A stretch of 64,000 nucleotides of DNA from Chryseobacterium indicum (lineage in GTDB: Bacteria > Bacteroidota > Bacteroidia > Flavobacteriales > Weeksellaceae). The position numbers and the translations under genes were made by a program. Below are positions 8,902 to 17,300 of this stretch, one piece after another (position 1 is the stretch's first letter; the number at the start of each line of letters is the position of its first letter). Under the pieces are notes generated by a model, which did no database searches, had not been told where the DNA came from, and saw only the letters and a list, made by a program, of their open reading frames with translations. The DNA lies in assembly GCF_021504595.1 (NCBI RefSeq), contig NZ_JACSGT010000002.1, positions 434,001 to 498,000 of the forward strand. Reading direction: 5' to 3'.

Positions 8902-9315
8902 TTGATAATTGATGATTGATATCTAACCGATATTAAATAATCTTACTCTTTAATTTGTTCTTATAAGTTGATGTTACTTTAAGAATCTCCAAAGATTCAT
9001 TCATAAGCTCATCTGTCATTATTTTTGAAGCTATATTAACTTCCTGAATTACTTCCAGCCAAAATACCGTTTCGTCTGCCTCTTCTACGACAATACAAAT
9101 TTTAGCATATTTCTCTTTATCTGATCTGGCTCTGCACATTGCTCTGTAATTGGCTGCTACAGAACTTGCTGAACGAAAAATCTGCTTTCTGATTACGGAT
9201 ACTTTATCAGAATATGGCAAGTCTGATAAACTATTGATTATATTTATTGCTAAAGTTTTTGTTCTTTGAGCAAAAATCTGATTGTAATTATTTTCCATCA
9301 TTAATCAATTATCAA
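8902..9315. repeat. Short inverted repeats flanking the four-helix-bundle gene
   Basis: TTGATAATTGAT at 8902-8913 is an exact reverse complement of 9304-9315. The surrounding bases on both sides are variations on ATTGATGATTGATAATTGAT, so the imperfect symmetry extends further. The arms lie just outside both ends of the gene at 8933-9301. Confidence 0.65.
8933..9301 (-). CDS. Four helix bundle protein (23S rRNA intervening-sequence family)
   Basis: This 122-residue all-helical protein carries the family signature RSASSVAANYRAM.RARS followed by KEKYAKICIVVEEADETVFWLEV. That is the pattern of the four-helix-bundle family first described from intervening sequences inside 23S rRNA genes. No enzymatic activity is known. 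It lies between murE and mraY and is flanked by short AT-rich inverted repeats, so it is probably an inserted element and not part of wall synthesis. Two ATGs occur back to back at 9301 and 9298. Confidence 0.9.
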   Translation of the reverse strand: MMENNYNQIFAQRTKTLAINIINSLSDLPYSDKVSVIRKQIFRSASSVAANYRAMCRARSDKEKYAKICIVVEEADETVFWLEVIQEVNIASKIMTDELMNESLEILKVTSTYKNKLKSKII

Positions 9316-9328
9316 TAATCATTAATAT

Positions 9329-10789
9329 TTATTTACTCATAAGCTGCCACAGCTCATTAATCGTTTCCTTGTCGTCAAAATGATGTTTCACGCCGTTTAT
9401 TTCCTGATAGGTTTCGTGTCCTTTTCCGGCCACGAGAACGATATCTTTCGGTTCTGCAAATTTTATCGCCATTTTGATGGCTTCTTTTCTGTCCGGAATT
9501 GAAGTGTACTTGCTGAAGTTTTGAGGTTCAACACCGGCTTCGATTTCTTTGATGATTGCTGCCGGATCTTCTGTTCTCGGGTTGTCTGAAGTGATGATTG
9601 CCAATGTTGATTTTTTCGTGGCAATATTTCCCATTTCAGGTCTTTTTGAATGATCTCTGTCGCCTCCGCATCCGAAAACGGTGATCAGTCTTTCGTTTTT
9701 TGTTCTGATATCATTAATGCTGTCCAGAATGTTTTCCAATGCATCCGGAGTGTGTGCATAATCTACGATGAAGAAAATTCCGCCGTCTGATTTAAAGGTC
9801 TCAAATCTTCCGGACACTCTTTTTAGTCTGCTGATTGCCTGTAAAATTTCGTCTGACTCAAAACCCAGCTCGGAAGCAATTCCGAAAACCAATAAGAGGT
9901 TGTACACATTGAATTTTCCGGTGAGTGTTGTCCAGAATTCTTTTCCGTTGAAATTCAACAGCATTCCGTTGAAATCCACTTCCAATAATTTTCCGTGAAA
10001 ATCTGCCATTGTCTTCAAAGCATAAGATCTTTTTGTGGCTTTTGTGTTCTGAAGCATGACATTTCCGTTCTTATCATCCACATTGGTGATGGCAACCGCA
10101 GAATCTTCCAACTGATCGAAAAATCTCTTTTTCGTTTTCAGATATTCGTCAAACGTTTTATGATAATCTAAATGATCGTGTGTAAGATTGGTAAATCCGG
10201 CAATTTTAAAGTGAAGTCCCTCGATTCTGTTCTGGGCAATTCCGTGGGAGCTTACTTCCATAAAAGCGAACTCGCAGCCTTCTTCAACCGCCTGAGCTAA
10301 AATTTTATTGATGGTAATAACATCCGGAGTGGTGTGCGTTGCCGGAATGATCTTTTCTCCAATTCTGATTTCAACTGTCGAAAGCAAAGCGGAATCATAT
10401 CCTAAATTTTTAAATACATCAAAAAGCAGGGTAGAAACAGAAGTTTTTCCGTTGGTTCCTGTTACTCCGATTAATTTTAGTTTTTCTGAAGGATTACCGT
10501 AGAAATTGGAAGCTAAATGACCTAAAGTTTTGGATGAATCTTTTACTTTAATATAAGTAGCATTTTCATTAAGATGTTCTGGGAATTCTTCGCAAACGAT
10601 AGCTGTTGCTCCTTTTTCCACCGAAGATGCAATAAATGAATGTCCGTCCACAACCGTTCCTCTCATTGCGATGTACAAGGAGTTTTCCGTAACCTTTCTG
10701 CTGTCGAATACCAATTCTGAAATTTCACGGCTGTCGTCACCATGAATTTCTAATACCGGAATTCTTTTTAATAAATCATTTAACTGCAT
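9329..10789 (-). CDS. murE: UDP-MurNAc-tripeptide synthetase MurE (meso-DAP type)
   Basis: The 486-residue ligase adds the third residue of the stem peptide. The P-loop is GVTGTNGKTSVSTL, followed by MEVSSHGIAQNRIEG and NLTHDHLDYH. The C-terminal domain has VDYAHTPDALE and the sequence TSDNPRTEDP. The DNPR form is the hallmark of enzymes that add meso-diaminopimelate rather than L-lysine, so the peptidoglycan should be of the A1-gamma type. It lies between ftsI and mraY, with the four-helix-bundle gene inserted on the mraY side. Confidence 0.97.
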   Translation of the reverse strand: MQLNDLLKRIPVLEIHGDDSREISELVFDSRKVTENSLYIAMRGTVVDGHSFIASSVEKGATAIVCEEFPEHLNENATYIKVKDSSKTLGHLASNFYGNPSEKLKLIGVTGTNGKTSVSTLLFDVFKNLGYDSALLSTVEIRIGEKIIPATHTTPDVITINKILAQAVEEGCEFAFMEVSSHGIAQNRIEGLHFKIAGFTNLTHDHLDYHKTFDEYLKTKKRFFDQLEDSAVAITNVDDKNGNVMLQNTKATKRSYALKTMADFHGKLLEVDFNGMLLNFNGKEFWTTLTGKFNVYNLLLVFGIASELGFESDEILQAISRLKRVSGRFETFKSDGGIFFIVDYAHTPDALENILDSINDIRTKNERLITVFGCGGDRDHSKRPEMGNIATKKSTLAIITSDNPRTEDPAAIIKEIEAGVEPQNFSKYTSIPDRKEAIKMAIKFAEPKDIVLVAGKGHETYQEINGVKHHFDDKETINELWQLMSK

Positions 10790-10860
10790 TTCTCTTTATT
10801 TGTTCCATAAGTTTCACTTACGGTTATTCATATTGAACCCTTCGGGTTCTTTTCTTTTTT

Positions 10861-12852
10861 TTAATTCTGCAGAGACAGATAAATTCTCTGGTTTCTGCTT
10901 ATGGTTGTGCCTTCTGTCGGGAATTGTTCTTTAATTCTTCCCACCCCCTTAAAATCTACACGGTAGCCTAAATTTTCCAGTTGCGGAATCACATTTTTAC
11001 CGATCAGCCCTACTACATTCGGCATCTGTTTATTATTTACTGCGACTTTTACGTTAGGTTCCACCATTTTGTTCAGGTTTACCTTTTTGTCGACAAGCAT
11101 TTCTCTTTCGATATTCTGCGGGGTCTTCAGGAAAGTTTTTCCTGCAATTTCTTTAAACACCGGTGCTGCAACGGTAGCTCCATAAAATCCTTTTGAGGTA
11201 TTTGGCTCGCTGATCATCACATAACAGGTATATTTCGGATTATCAGCAGGATAGAAGCCTGCAAATGACGAGCGGTATTTCATAGGACCAGGAAGCCAGT
11301 ATTCAAACCTTGCGGTTCCTGTTTTTCCTGCCATTTTTAAATTCGGTGTGAAAATACTTTTTGCGGTTCCTTTTTCAACAGCTTTTGTTAAAGCATTGGT
11401 CATCATTTTAATGGCTTTTTCAGATGCCATTTTGTTGACCATTACTTCCGGTTTTGCCGTGTACATTACTTTTCCGTCCTTCATAATTTTATCAATAAAT
11501 AAAGGCTTCAGCATTTTACCGTTGTTTGCGACTCCGTTATAGAAAGTGGCTAACTGCAACAGGTTTATGTTTGTAGAATATCCGTAGGCAATGGATGCGA
11601 GAGTTGCGGCATTCCATCTTTTGCTTTCGGGAGTTAAAATTTTTGGTTTTGTGATTCCCGGAAGTTCAATATTCATTTTATCGAATAACTTCCATCTTCT
11701 TAAATGATCTAAGAAAATCTGAGGCTTTTCGGCGTAATATTTTGTAATCAGTTTTGCGGAACCTACGTTGCTGGATTTAGCCAACACATCACTGATGTCA
11801 TACGTTCCGCCGCCGTGACCGTCTGAAATTCTCTGCTTTGCATATACCCAGATTCCGTTTCCTACATTTACGGTTGTATTTTCATCGATGAAACCGTCAT
11901 CCATTGCAGCCAAAAGTGAAATGGTTTTAAAGGTAGAACCCGGTTCTATATTGTCTTTCAGGGCATAATTATAAGAATCTACATAATCTCCATCGTCAGT
12001 TCTTCTTAAATTAACCATGGCGCGGACTTTTCCGGTTTCCACTTCCATGACAATCACAGTTCCGTGTTTTGCTTCGAAGTTCACGAGCTGTTTCTGTAAA
12101 GCCGAGTGTGCAATGTCCTGAATTCTAAGGTCTAATGTGGTATAAACATCTTCTCCGTCAACAGGTTCCTGCACTTTCCAGTAATCAATTGGTTTCCACT
12201 GGGATGAATTGATTCTCTGCTCCAGTCTTTTTCCGTCAGTTCCTCTTAAATATTTAGAGAAAGCGCCTTCAAGACCTGCTGTGTGAACGCCGTCGTCCAT
12301 TCCGATGGTTCCCGCTCCGATTTCTGAGGTAGCCAATTCTCTTTTATAGTTTCGGTCTACGATAAAACCTCCTTTGTTTTTGCCTTTTTTAAATATCGGA
12401 AATTTGCGGATTCTGTCGTACTGGTCAAAATCAAGTCCTTTAACCAAAGTGTAGTACTGATTTTTCTTTTTTCTCTGCTCGTCAAATTTCTTTCTGAATT
12501 CTGCTCTTGGCTTTCCGAACATTTTGCTGAGAGAATCTGTTAAAGCACCAATATTGTTGGTATAAATGGTGTCTTTCATCGTTTTGAAATCCAGATAGAT
12601 GTCGTAACGCATGACGGTTGTTGCCAGAATAGAGCCGTCCGAAGCAAAAAGATTTCCTCTTGCTGCTTTCAGGGTAGCTTCGCGGTAGTTTTTGTTGATG
12701 TAATCGTCTTTAATTTCCTGAACGTTCGTATTCTGAAGAATAACGATGCGCGCAAGGAACATTACAAACACGCACAAAGCCACCACAGCAAAGAGGTAGC
12801 CCCATCGTAACGTTTTTTTACGTTTGTTGTCGTATTCATTTTGCTTTTGCAT
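10861..12852 (-). CDS. ftsI: Penicillin-binding protein, divisome transpeptidase (FtsI/PBP3 type) with PASTA domain
   Basis: This 663-residue class B penicillin-binding protein crosslinks septal peptidoglycan. One membrane helix lies at about residues 16-35. A PBP dimerisation domain follows, then the transpeptidase domain with EPGSTFKT (active-site Ser in SxxK), SSN in AKSSNVGSAK, and KTGTA. The C-terminal part from about residue 605 has NVVGLIGKNVIPQLENLGYRV, which is a PASTA repeat; this is seen in Bacteroidota FtsI but not in the E. coli protein. The gene overlaps the ftsL-like gene by 17 bp, so the two are translationally coupled. Confidence 0.96.
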   Translation of the reverse strand: MQKQNEYDNKRKKTLRWGYLFAVVALCVFVMFLARIVILQNTNVQEIKDDYINKNYREATLKAARGNLFASDGSILATTVMRYDIYLDFKTMKDTIYTNNIGALTDSLSKMFGKPRAEFRKKFDEQRKKKNQYYTLVKGLDFDQYDRIRKFPIFKKGKNKGGFIVDRNYKRELATSEIGAGTIGMDDGVHTAGLEGAFSKYLRGTDGKRLEQRINSSQWKPIDYWKVQEPVDGEDVYTTLDLRIQDIAHSALQKQLVNFEAKHGTVIVMEVETGKVRAMVNLRRTDDGDYVDSYNYALKDNIEPGSTFKTISLLAAMDDGFIDENTTVNVGNGIWVYAKQRISDGHGGGTYDISDVLAKSSNVGSAKLITKYYAEKPQIFLDHLRRWKLFDKMNIELPGITKPKILTPESKRWNAATLASIAYGYSTNINLLQLATFYNGVANNGKMLKPLFIDKIMKDGKVMYTAKPEVMVNKMASEKAIKMMTNALTKAVEKGTAKSIFTPNLKMAGKTGTARFEYWLPGPMKYRSSFAGFYPADNPKYTCYVMISEPNTSKGFYGATVAAPVFKEIAGKTFLKTPQNIEREMLVDKKVNLNKMVEPNVKVAVNNKQMPNVVGLIGKNVIPQLENLGYRVDFKGVGRIKEQFPTEGTTISRNQRIYLSLQN

Positions 12853-13234
12853 CTGTACTGTCCAGTTTTATTAGCAATTTATGAGGGTGGTTTTCAAGGG
12901 TCATTAAAGAATCCCGTGCAACCTCTTTCCCCAACTCCGATTCCATTTTTACTTTGATCAGCTTACTTTGTGCGTAAGCGTTTCGCGATTTATATTCTTC
13001 TGTTTCTTCTTTGAGTGCGTTAACTATTTTAATTTTCTTATTGACGAGGTGATTGCTGTAGATCATTGCCATCATCAATACAAACAACAGCAGAAAATAC
13101 TTGTAATGTATTTTAATCTCATCACGGTTCAGGAAATTACCTTTTATAATGTCTATAAAAGTTAATTTCTTCTGAGGACGATTTGTTGTTCTTTTTGCCA
13201 ATTTAAATGTCAATTTGTTTTGCAGTGAATTCAC
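12836..13234 (-). CDS. FtsL-like cell division protein
   Basis: The 132-residue protein has a basic cytoplasmic N-terminus, one membrane helix at about residues 45-63 (YKYFLLLFVLMMAMIYSNH), and a periplasmic helical stretch from about 65 to 115 rich in Glu and Lys that can form a coiled coil. Size, topology and position between rsmH and ftsI are those of FtsL, which joins FtsB and FtsQ to activate septal synthesis. The sequence itself is too divergent to prove identity. It overlaps ftsI by 17 bp. Confidence 0.8.
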   Translation of the reverse strand: MNSLQNKLTFKLAKRTTNRPQKKLTFIDIIKGNFLNRDEIKIHYKYFLLLFVLMMAMIYSNHLVNKKIKIVNALKEETEEYKSRNAYAQSKLIKVKMESELGKEVARDSLMTLENHPHKLLIKLDSTDAKAK

Positions 13235-13302
13235 TTTGTGGTTAATCGTCAGGTTTTCTGAATTGAACTAAAATTGACGATTCACAATTCACATATTCAC
13301 TT

Positions 13303-14196
13303 TTATACTTTTATTCCTGTTCTCATTTTAGCACTTCTGGCTCTTGAGTTTTCTTCAATCTCCTTATCATCGGGAATGATGGCTTTGCTCTTTACCAGCT
13401 CGAATGCTTTTTTATAATTTCCGTAAATGTCTCTTTCGGGTTCTCCCTCGAACATTCCGTTTTTCAAAAATCTTTTTACCAGTCTGTCTTCTAAAGAATG
13501 GTAAGAGATGACTACCAGTCTTCCTTCGGATTTTAAAACGTTGTAAGCCTGAACCAGCATTTCTTTTAAAACTTCCAGCTCCTGATTAACTTCAATACGT
13601 ATTGCCTGAAACAACTGGGCATAAAATTTATTCACTTTATGCGGCGGAAGATAACTGAAGAGTTTTTTCAGATCTTCTGTTGTATCAATGCTTTTTGTTT
13701 TTCTGTGATGAACGATGTCTCTTGCCAATTTTCTTGCTTCTCTCAGTTCGCCATAATAATAAAAAATGTCGGCAAGCTGCTCTTCATCGTAATCGTTAAT
13801 CACTCTTTTGGCATCAAGACCCTGCATGACGTTCATTCTCATGTCTAACGGAGCATTGCTTCGCGTAGAAAAACCTCTTTCCGCTTCATCAAACTGATGC
13901 GAAGAAACACCCAGATCTGCCAGAATTCCGTCGACCTGAGAAACTCCGTAAATTAATAAAGAGTTTTCCAGAAACCTGAAGTTCTGATTAATGAGCGTAA
14001 ATCTCGGGTCATCAATTGTATTTTTAAGGGCGTCCAAGTCCTGATCAAAACTGAACAGTTTTCCTTTATCCGAAAGTCTGCTCAATATCTCTCTTGAATG
14101 GCCGCCGCCACCAAAAGTACAGTCCACATATATTCCGTCTGGATTCGTCACCAAATCATCAACACTCTGCTTCAGCAAAACGGGGTTATGATACAT
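13303..14196 (-). CDS. rsmH: 16S rRNA (cytosine-1402-N4)-methyltransferase RsmH
   Basis: The 297-residue SAM-dependent enzyme methylates C1402 of 16S rRNA. The start MYHNPVLLKQSVDDL is typical. The SAM-binding motif is DCTFGGGGHSREIL near residue 25, followed by GILADLGVSSHQFDEAERGFS and the conserved DMRMN. The C-terminal region has ISYHSLEDRLVKRF. Formerly called MraW, it sits directly downstream of mraZ as in most dcw clusters. Confidence 0.97.
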   Translation of the reverse strand: MYHNPVLLKQSVDDLVTNPDGIYVDCTFGGGGHSREILSRLSDKGKLFSFDQDLDALKNTIDDPRFTLINQNFRFLENSLLIYGVSQVDGILADLGVSSHQFDEAERGFSTRSNAPLDMRMNVMQGLDAKRVINDYDEEQLADIFYYYGELREARKLARDIVHHRKTKSIDTTEDLKKLFSYLPPHKVNKFYAQLFQAIRIEVNQELEVLKEMLVQAYNVLKSEGRLVVISYHSLEDRLVKRFLKNGMFEGEPERDIYGNYKKAFELVKSKAIIPDDKEIEENSRARSAKMRTGIKV

Positions 14197-14233
14197 GTTT
14201 TTAGTTGTGTTTTTTTACGTTTTTACAACGCAG

Positions 14234-14692
14234 TTATTCTTCTTCGAATGTGCCCATTACATCTTCGGCAAGATTCGCAAAATCGTCTTCACTGATAGAG
14301 ATTACTTTTTCGTAATCGTCCTTATCCCAGATCTCAAATAATTCTCCTGCACTGGTAATGACAATCTCTTTCTGAAGATTGGCAAAAACAGTAAGATCTT
14401 TAGAAATCTGTAACCTTCCGGCGTTATCCAGCTCCGCAATTTTTACACCTGCCGTAAACATTCTAATGAAATCAGCATTCTTTTTAATGAATCTGTTCAG
14501 TTTATTAATTTTGCCCATCACTTTATTCCATGCATTCATGGGGTAAACTTCCAGACAGGGTTGGAACACAGATCTTTTGACTACAAACGCCTTGTCGTCG
14601 AAGTTTTCCATCTGTTTAATTAAAGAGGAAGGAACTTTTAACCGGCCTTTGTCGTCAATTTTACACTCATATGTTCCAATGAAACTGTTCAT
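14234..14692 (-). CDS. mraZ: Transcriptional regulator MraZ
   Basis: The protein is 152 residues when started at ATG 14692 (MNSFIGTYECKIDDKGRL), the canonical MraZ start. A longer reading from 14731 would begin inside the operator and is rejected. Two SpoVT/AbrB-like repeats are visible: DDKGRLKVPSSL and the second around LDNAGRLQISKDL. MraZ is the DNA-binding first gene of dcw clusters and represses or tunes its own promoter. Matching TGGGA boxes lie 34-58 bp upstream, which supports autoregulation here. Confidence 0.95.
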   Translation of the reverse strand: MNSFIGTYECKIDDKGRLKVPSSLIKQMENFDDKAFVVKRSVFQPCLEVYPMNAWNKVMGKINKLNRFIKKNADFIRMFTAGVKIAELDNAGRLQISKDLTVFANLQKEIVITSAGELFEIWDKDDYEKVISISEDDFANLAEDVMGTFEEE

Positions 14693-14698
14693 TTGGGA

Positions 14699-14706
14699 CA
14701 AATTTA
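14699..14706 (-). promoter_or_regulatory. Predicted -7 promoter element for mraZ
   Basis: Minus strand TAAATTTG matches the Bacteroidota -7 consensus TAnnTTTG. It ends only 6 nt before the mraZ ATG, so a transcript starting at the usual distance would have almost no leader. No good -33 TTTG is visible at 17-21 nt, where the MraZ boxes lie instead. Confidence 0.5.
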
Positions 14707-14725
14707 TATAATAATTTCTAAAATC

Positions 14726-14750
14726 TCCCACTTTTTCCCACTTTTTCCCT
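14726..14750 (-). promoter_or_regulatory. MraZ operator (three direct boxes)
   Basis: On the minus strand the sequence reads AGGGA-N5-TGGGA-N5-TGGGA, with boxes at 14746-14750, 14736-14740 and 14726-14730. The 10-bp spacing is that of the known MraZ-binding repeats (TGGGN with 5-nt spacers) in front of mraZ. Confidence 0.85.
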
Positions 14751-14934
14751 TAATGTTAATAAGTTTTATTAAAGATTTAATTTTGATGGTGTAATAGGTT
14801 GATATGTTGGACGTTGATAAACCTCTTATTTACGCCATAATAAATAGATTTTCAAAAAAACAGTTAAAAAAGAGTTTGATATATTATTTTTATTTTAAAT
14901 TAGGGTAATCAAAATATTTTTGAGGTTTAATTTG

Positions 14935-14942
14935 TATTTTTG
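14935..14942 (+). promoter_or_regulatory. Predicted -7 element for the alpha/beta hydrolase gene
   Basis: TATTTTTG matches TAnnTTTG and lies 22 nt before ATG 14965. Its position argues against using the in-frame ATG at 14920, which is upstream of the predicted promoter. Confidence 0.55.
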
Positions 14943-14964
14943 CAAGGCTTTATTAAGGCATTTT

Positions 14965-15726
14965 ATGATATTTAGTACAAAAAAAGAAAAGAAATATACT
15001 TTCGTAGAAGCGGGGGAAGGACATCCATTGGTGCTGTTGCACGGTTTAATGGGTGGTTTGAGTAATTTCGATAAGATGGTAGATTTTTTTTCAGACAGAG
15101 GATTCAAAGTGTATGTTCCTCAGCTGCCGATCTACGATTTGCCGGTACTCAATACTAATCTTACGACTTTAGCAAAATATATTGCCAAATTTATAGAAAC
15201 CCATATTGAAGCTCCGGTAACGATTGTTGGAAATTCTATGGGAGGTCATGTAGGGCTTATTCTTACCCTGTCCAGACCGGATCTTATTAAAAATCTTGTG
15301 CTTACGGGAAGTTCAGGGCTTTACGAAAGAACTTTCGGGGACAGTTTCCCGAGAAAGAATGACCGTTCCTATATAAGAAAGAAAACAGAAGAGGTTTTTT
15401 ATGATCCTTCTGTTGCTACCGAAGCTTTGGTAGACGAAGTTTTCGCAGTGGTAAATGACAGGATGAAGGGAATAAAAACCGTAATGTTGGCGAGAAGTGC
15501 TATCAAGCACAACATGCTGCATGATCTGCCAAAGATTAAAACACCAACCTGTCTGATCTGGGGAAAACAGGATAATGTAACTCCTCCTGAAGTGGCGGAA
15601 GATATGCATAAATTTATTCCGAATTCAGATCTGTTCTGGATTGATCACTGCGGTCATGCAGCGATGATGGAAAAGCCGGATGAATTTAATGAAATTCTTT
15701 ATAACTGGGTAAAAGATAAAGTTTAA
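14965..15726 (+). CDS. Alpha/beta hydrolase
   Basis: The protein is about 253 residues, beginning MIFSTKKEKKYTFVEAGEG. The oxyanion-side motif LLHGLMGG is followed by the nucleophile elbow GNSMGG (Ser). The acid is likely the Asp in WGKQDNVTPP, and the catalytic His lies in DHCGHAAMMEKP, giving a complete Ser-Asp-His triad. Substrate is not predictable; MenH-like, haloperoxidase-like and esterase members look alike at this level. It is divergent from mraZ and precedes engB. A hairpin at 15742-15776 follows the stop. Confidence 0.9.
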   Translation: MIFSTKKEKKYTFVEAGEGHPLVLLHGLMGGLSNFDKMVDFFSDRGFKVYVPQLPIYDLPVLNTNLTTLAKYIAKFIETHIEAPVTIVGNSMGGHVGLILTLSRPDLIKNLVLTGSSGLYERTFGDSFPRKNDRSYIRKKTEEVFYDPSVATEALVDEVFAVVNDRMKGIKTVMLARSAIKHNMLHDLPKIKTPTCLIWGKQDNVTPPEVAEDMHKFIPNSDLFWIDHCGHAAMMEKPDEFNEILYNWVKDKV

Positions 15727-15741
15727 TTACAATATAAAATG

Positions 15742-15776
15742 ACCATTAAGAGCTTTTCTTAATGGTTTGTTTTTCT
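15742..15776 (+). terminator. Rho-independent terminator after the hydrolase
   Basis: ACCATTAAG (15742-15750) pairs with CTTAATGGT (15758-15766), followed by the T-rich stretch TTGTTTTTCT. Confidence 0.8.
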
Positions 15777-15792
15777 AAAAATATTCAACAAA

Positions 15793-16416
15793 ATGGTTAT
15801 TAAAACAGCAACATTTGTAAAGAGCAGCGGAAAATGGCAGGATTGCCCGGAACCGAATCTTCCTGAGTATGCTTTCATCGGAAGATCGAATGTAGGAAAG
15901 TCTTCGCTCATCAATGCAATGATGAATCATAAAGATCTGGCTAAAACGTCTCAGACTCCGGGAAAAACACAGCTTATCAACCATTTCTTAGTGAACGAAA
16001 ACTGGTATCTCACGGATTTGCCGGGTTACGGATATGCAAAAGTTTCGAAATCGATCAGAAAGGATTTTGAAAAGCTCATCACGAATTATATTCTGAACCG
16101 AAGAAATCTGGTTAATCTTTTCGTTTTGGTAGATTCCAGACATAAACCTCAGAATATTGATCTGGAATTCATCCAGTGGTGCGGTGAAAGCGGCGTTCCG
16201 TTTTCCATCGTGTTTACAAAAGCAGATAAGCTGAAGCCGAATGTTGTGATAAAAAATGTGGAGGATTATAAAGCAGAGCTTCATAAAACATGGGAAGATC
16301 TGCCGGAATTATACGTAACCTCAGCAGAAAAGAAGGAGGGTGGTGATGAAATTTTAAGTTTCATTCAGAAAACCAATGAGTTTTTGATCAATAATAACGT
16401 AAGTTTTGATGAGTAA
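15793..16416 (+). CDS. engB: Ribosome biogenesis GTP-binding protein EngB (YihA/YsxC)
   Basis: This 207-residue GTPase is of usual EngB length. G1 is GRSNVGKSS at about residue 33, G2/switch I contains KTSQTPGKTQ, G3 is DLPGYGYA, and G4 is TKADK; G5 is TSAEKKEG. EngB acts in assembly of the large ribosomal subunit. It overlaps the next gene by 8 bp (ATG 16409 inside its last codons), so the GNAT gene is probably translationally coupled. Confidence 0.97.
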   Translation: MVIKTATFVKSSGKWQDCPEPNLPEYAFIGRSNVGKSSLINAMMNHKDLAKTSQTPGKTQLINHFLVNENWYLTDLPGYGYAKVSKSIRKDFEKLITNYILNRRNLVNLFVLVDSRHKPQNIDLEFIQWCGESGVPFSIVFTKADKLKPNVVIKNVEDYKAELHKTWEDLPELYVTSAEKKEGGDEILSFIQKTNEFLINNNVSFDE

Positions 16417-16858
16417 TATTATCTGGAAAATAAAAACCTTCGACGAATTTACGGTTCCTGAACTGTATGCGGTTTTAAAAGCCCGGATTGATGTTTTTGT
16501 GGTGGAGCAGAACTGTCCTTATCCGGATTTAGACGGTTATGATCAGAAAGCAGTTCACATCTGGGCAGAAGAAGACGGCGAAGTTTTGGCGAACTGCAGG
16601 ATTTTCGACAAAGGAATAAAATATGATGAAGCTTCAATAGGAAGGGTTTTAACCACAGAGAAGGCGAGAGGAAAAAACTTAGGCAGACAATTGATCCAAT
16701 ATGCGGTTGAAACGATCGAAAACCGTTTTCGGACTTCTGAAATCAGGATTTCTGCGCAGGATTACCTGCTGAAATTTTATGGAGATTTCGGGTTTAAAGA
16801 TACGGGAAAAAAATATCTGGAAGACGACATTCCGCATACGGAAATGCTCAGAAAATAA
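16409..16858 (+). CDS. GNAT family N-acetyltransferase (ElaA-like)
   Basis: The protein is 149 residues from ATG 16409. The N-terminus KIKTFDEFTVPELYAVLKARIDVFVVEQNCPYPD-type sequence (conserved LRxxVFVVEQxCPYxxxDxxD) is typical of the ElaA subgroup. The acetyl-CoA-binding region reads IGRVLTTEKARGKNLGRQLI. Physiological substrate is unknown. It overlaps engB and ends 2 bp before a terminator hairpin. Confidence 0.92.
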   Translation: MSNIIWKIKTFDEFTVPELYAVLKARIDVFVVEQNCPYPDLDGYDQKAVHIWAEEDGEVLANCRIFDKGIKYDEASIGRVLTTEKARGKNLGRQLIQYAVETIENRFRTSEIRISAQDYLLKFYGDFGFKDTGKKYLEDDIPHTEMLRK

Positions 16859-16860
16859 AG

Positions 16861-16890
16861 AAAAGCGAGGAATTGATTCTTCGCTTTTTT
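16861..16890 (+). terminator. Rho-independent terminator after the GNAT gene
   Basis: AAAAGCGAGGAA pairs with TTCTTCGCTTTT across a TTGA loop, ending in a T run. Confidence 0.85.
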
Positions 16891-17300
16891 GTTGTTGGAT
16901 TTTTCATCAAGACGCAAGAAGCTGAATATATATTTTATAAAAAGCGCAAAGATTTTATCTTTAAACTAATTTCAGAATTAACCGCAAAAGGGACAAAAGA
17001 TGATGTTAAAGCGAATTTCCAAGATAATCTAAGCGCTCAAAAGAATAAAAATCAAAGATTTTTAAAAACTATTGTTTTCTTTTTCATTTGTAATGATCAA
17101 CTTTAAATAAAAAATTTAGTAGATCTTTTGTGACTTTTGCTGTTAAATAAAAGTTTAAACAGACTTTTTGATAAAATTGATTGAAAAATCTTTGATTTTT
17201 TTAACTTATGTGTTCTTTTTTTTCATTTAAGCTTTAAACTTAACCACTAAAGTATTACCATCTTTTGCACCTTTAGATAAGTTTACTATTTAAATCAACT
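16891..17300. other. Gene-poor stretch with decayed inverted repeat
   Basis: No convincing gene. A 77-codon open frame at 16873-17106 on the plus strand overlaps the preceding terminator and has low-complexity composition, so I do not annotate it. AAAAATCAAAGATTTTT at 17047-17063 recurs at 17184-17200 in inverse orientation, and CAAAAGATG near 16995 faces CATCTTTTG near 17250. The region may be a decayed palindromic repeat of about 300 bp. Confidence 0.5.

Noticed and set aside
14693..14731. Longer N-terminus for MraZ
   Set aside because: It would start within the MraZ operator, and the family begins MNSFIGTYE at 14692.
14920..14964. Upstream ATG for the alpha/beta hydrolase
   Set aside because: It lies upstream of the predicted -7 box at 14935-14942 and adds residues not expected in the family.
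16873..17106. 77-codon plus-strand open frame after the GNAT gene
   Set aside because: It begins inside the terminator hairpin, has low-complexity Lys/Phe/Asn composition and lies in a decayed inverted repeat; no family features.
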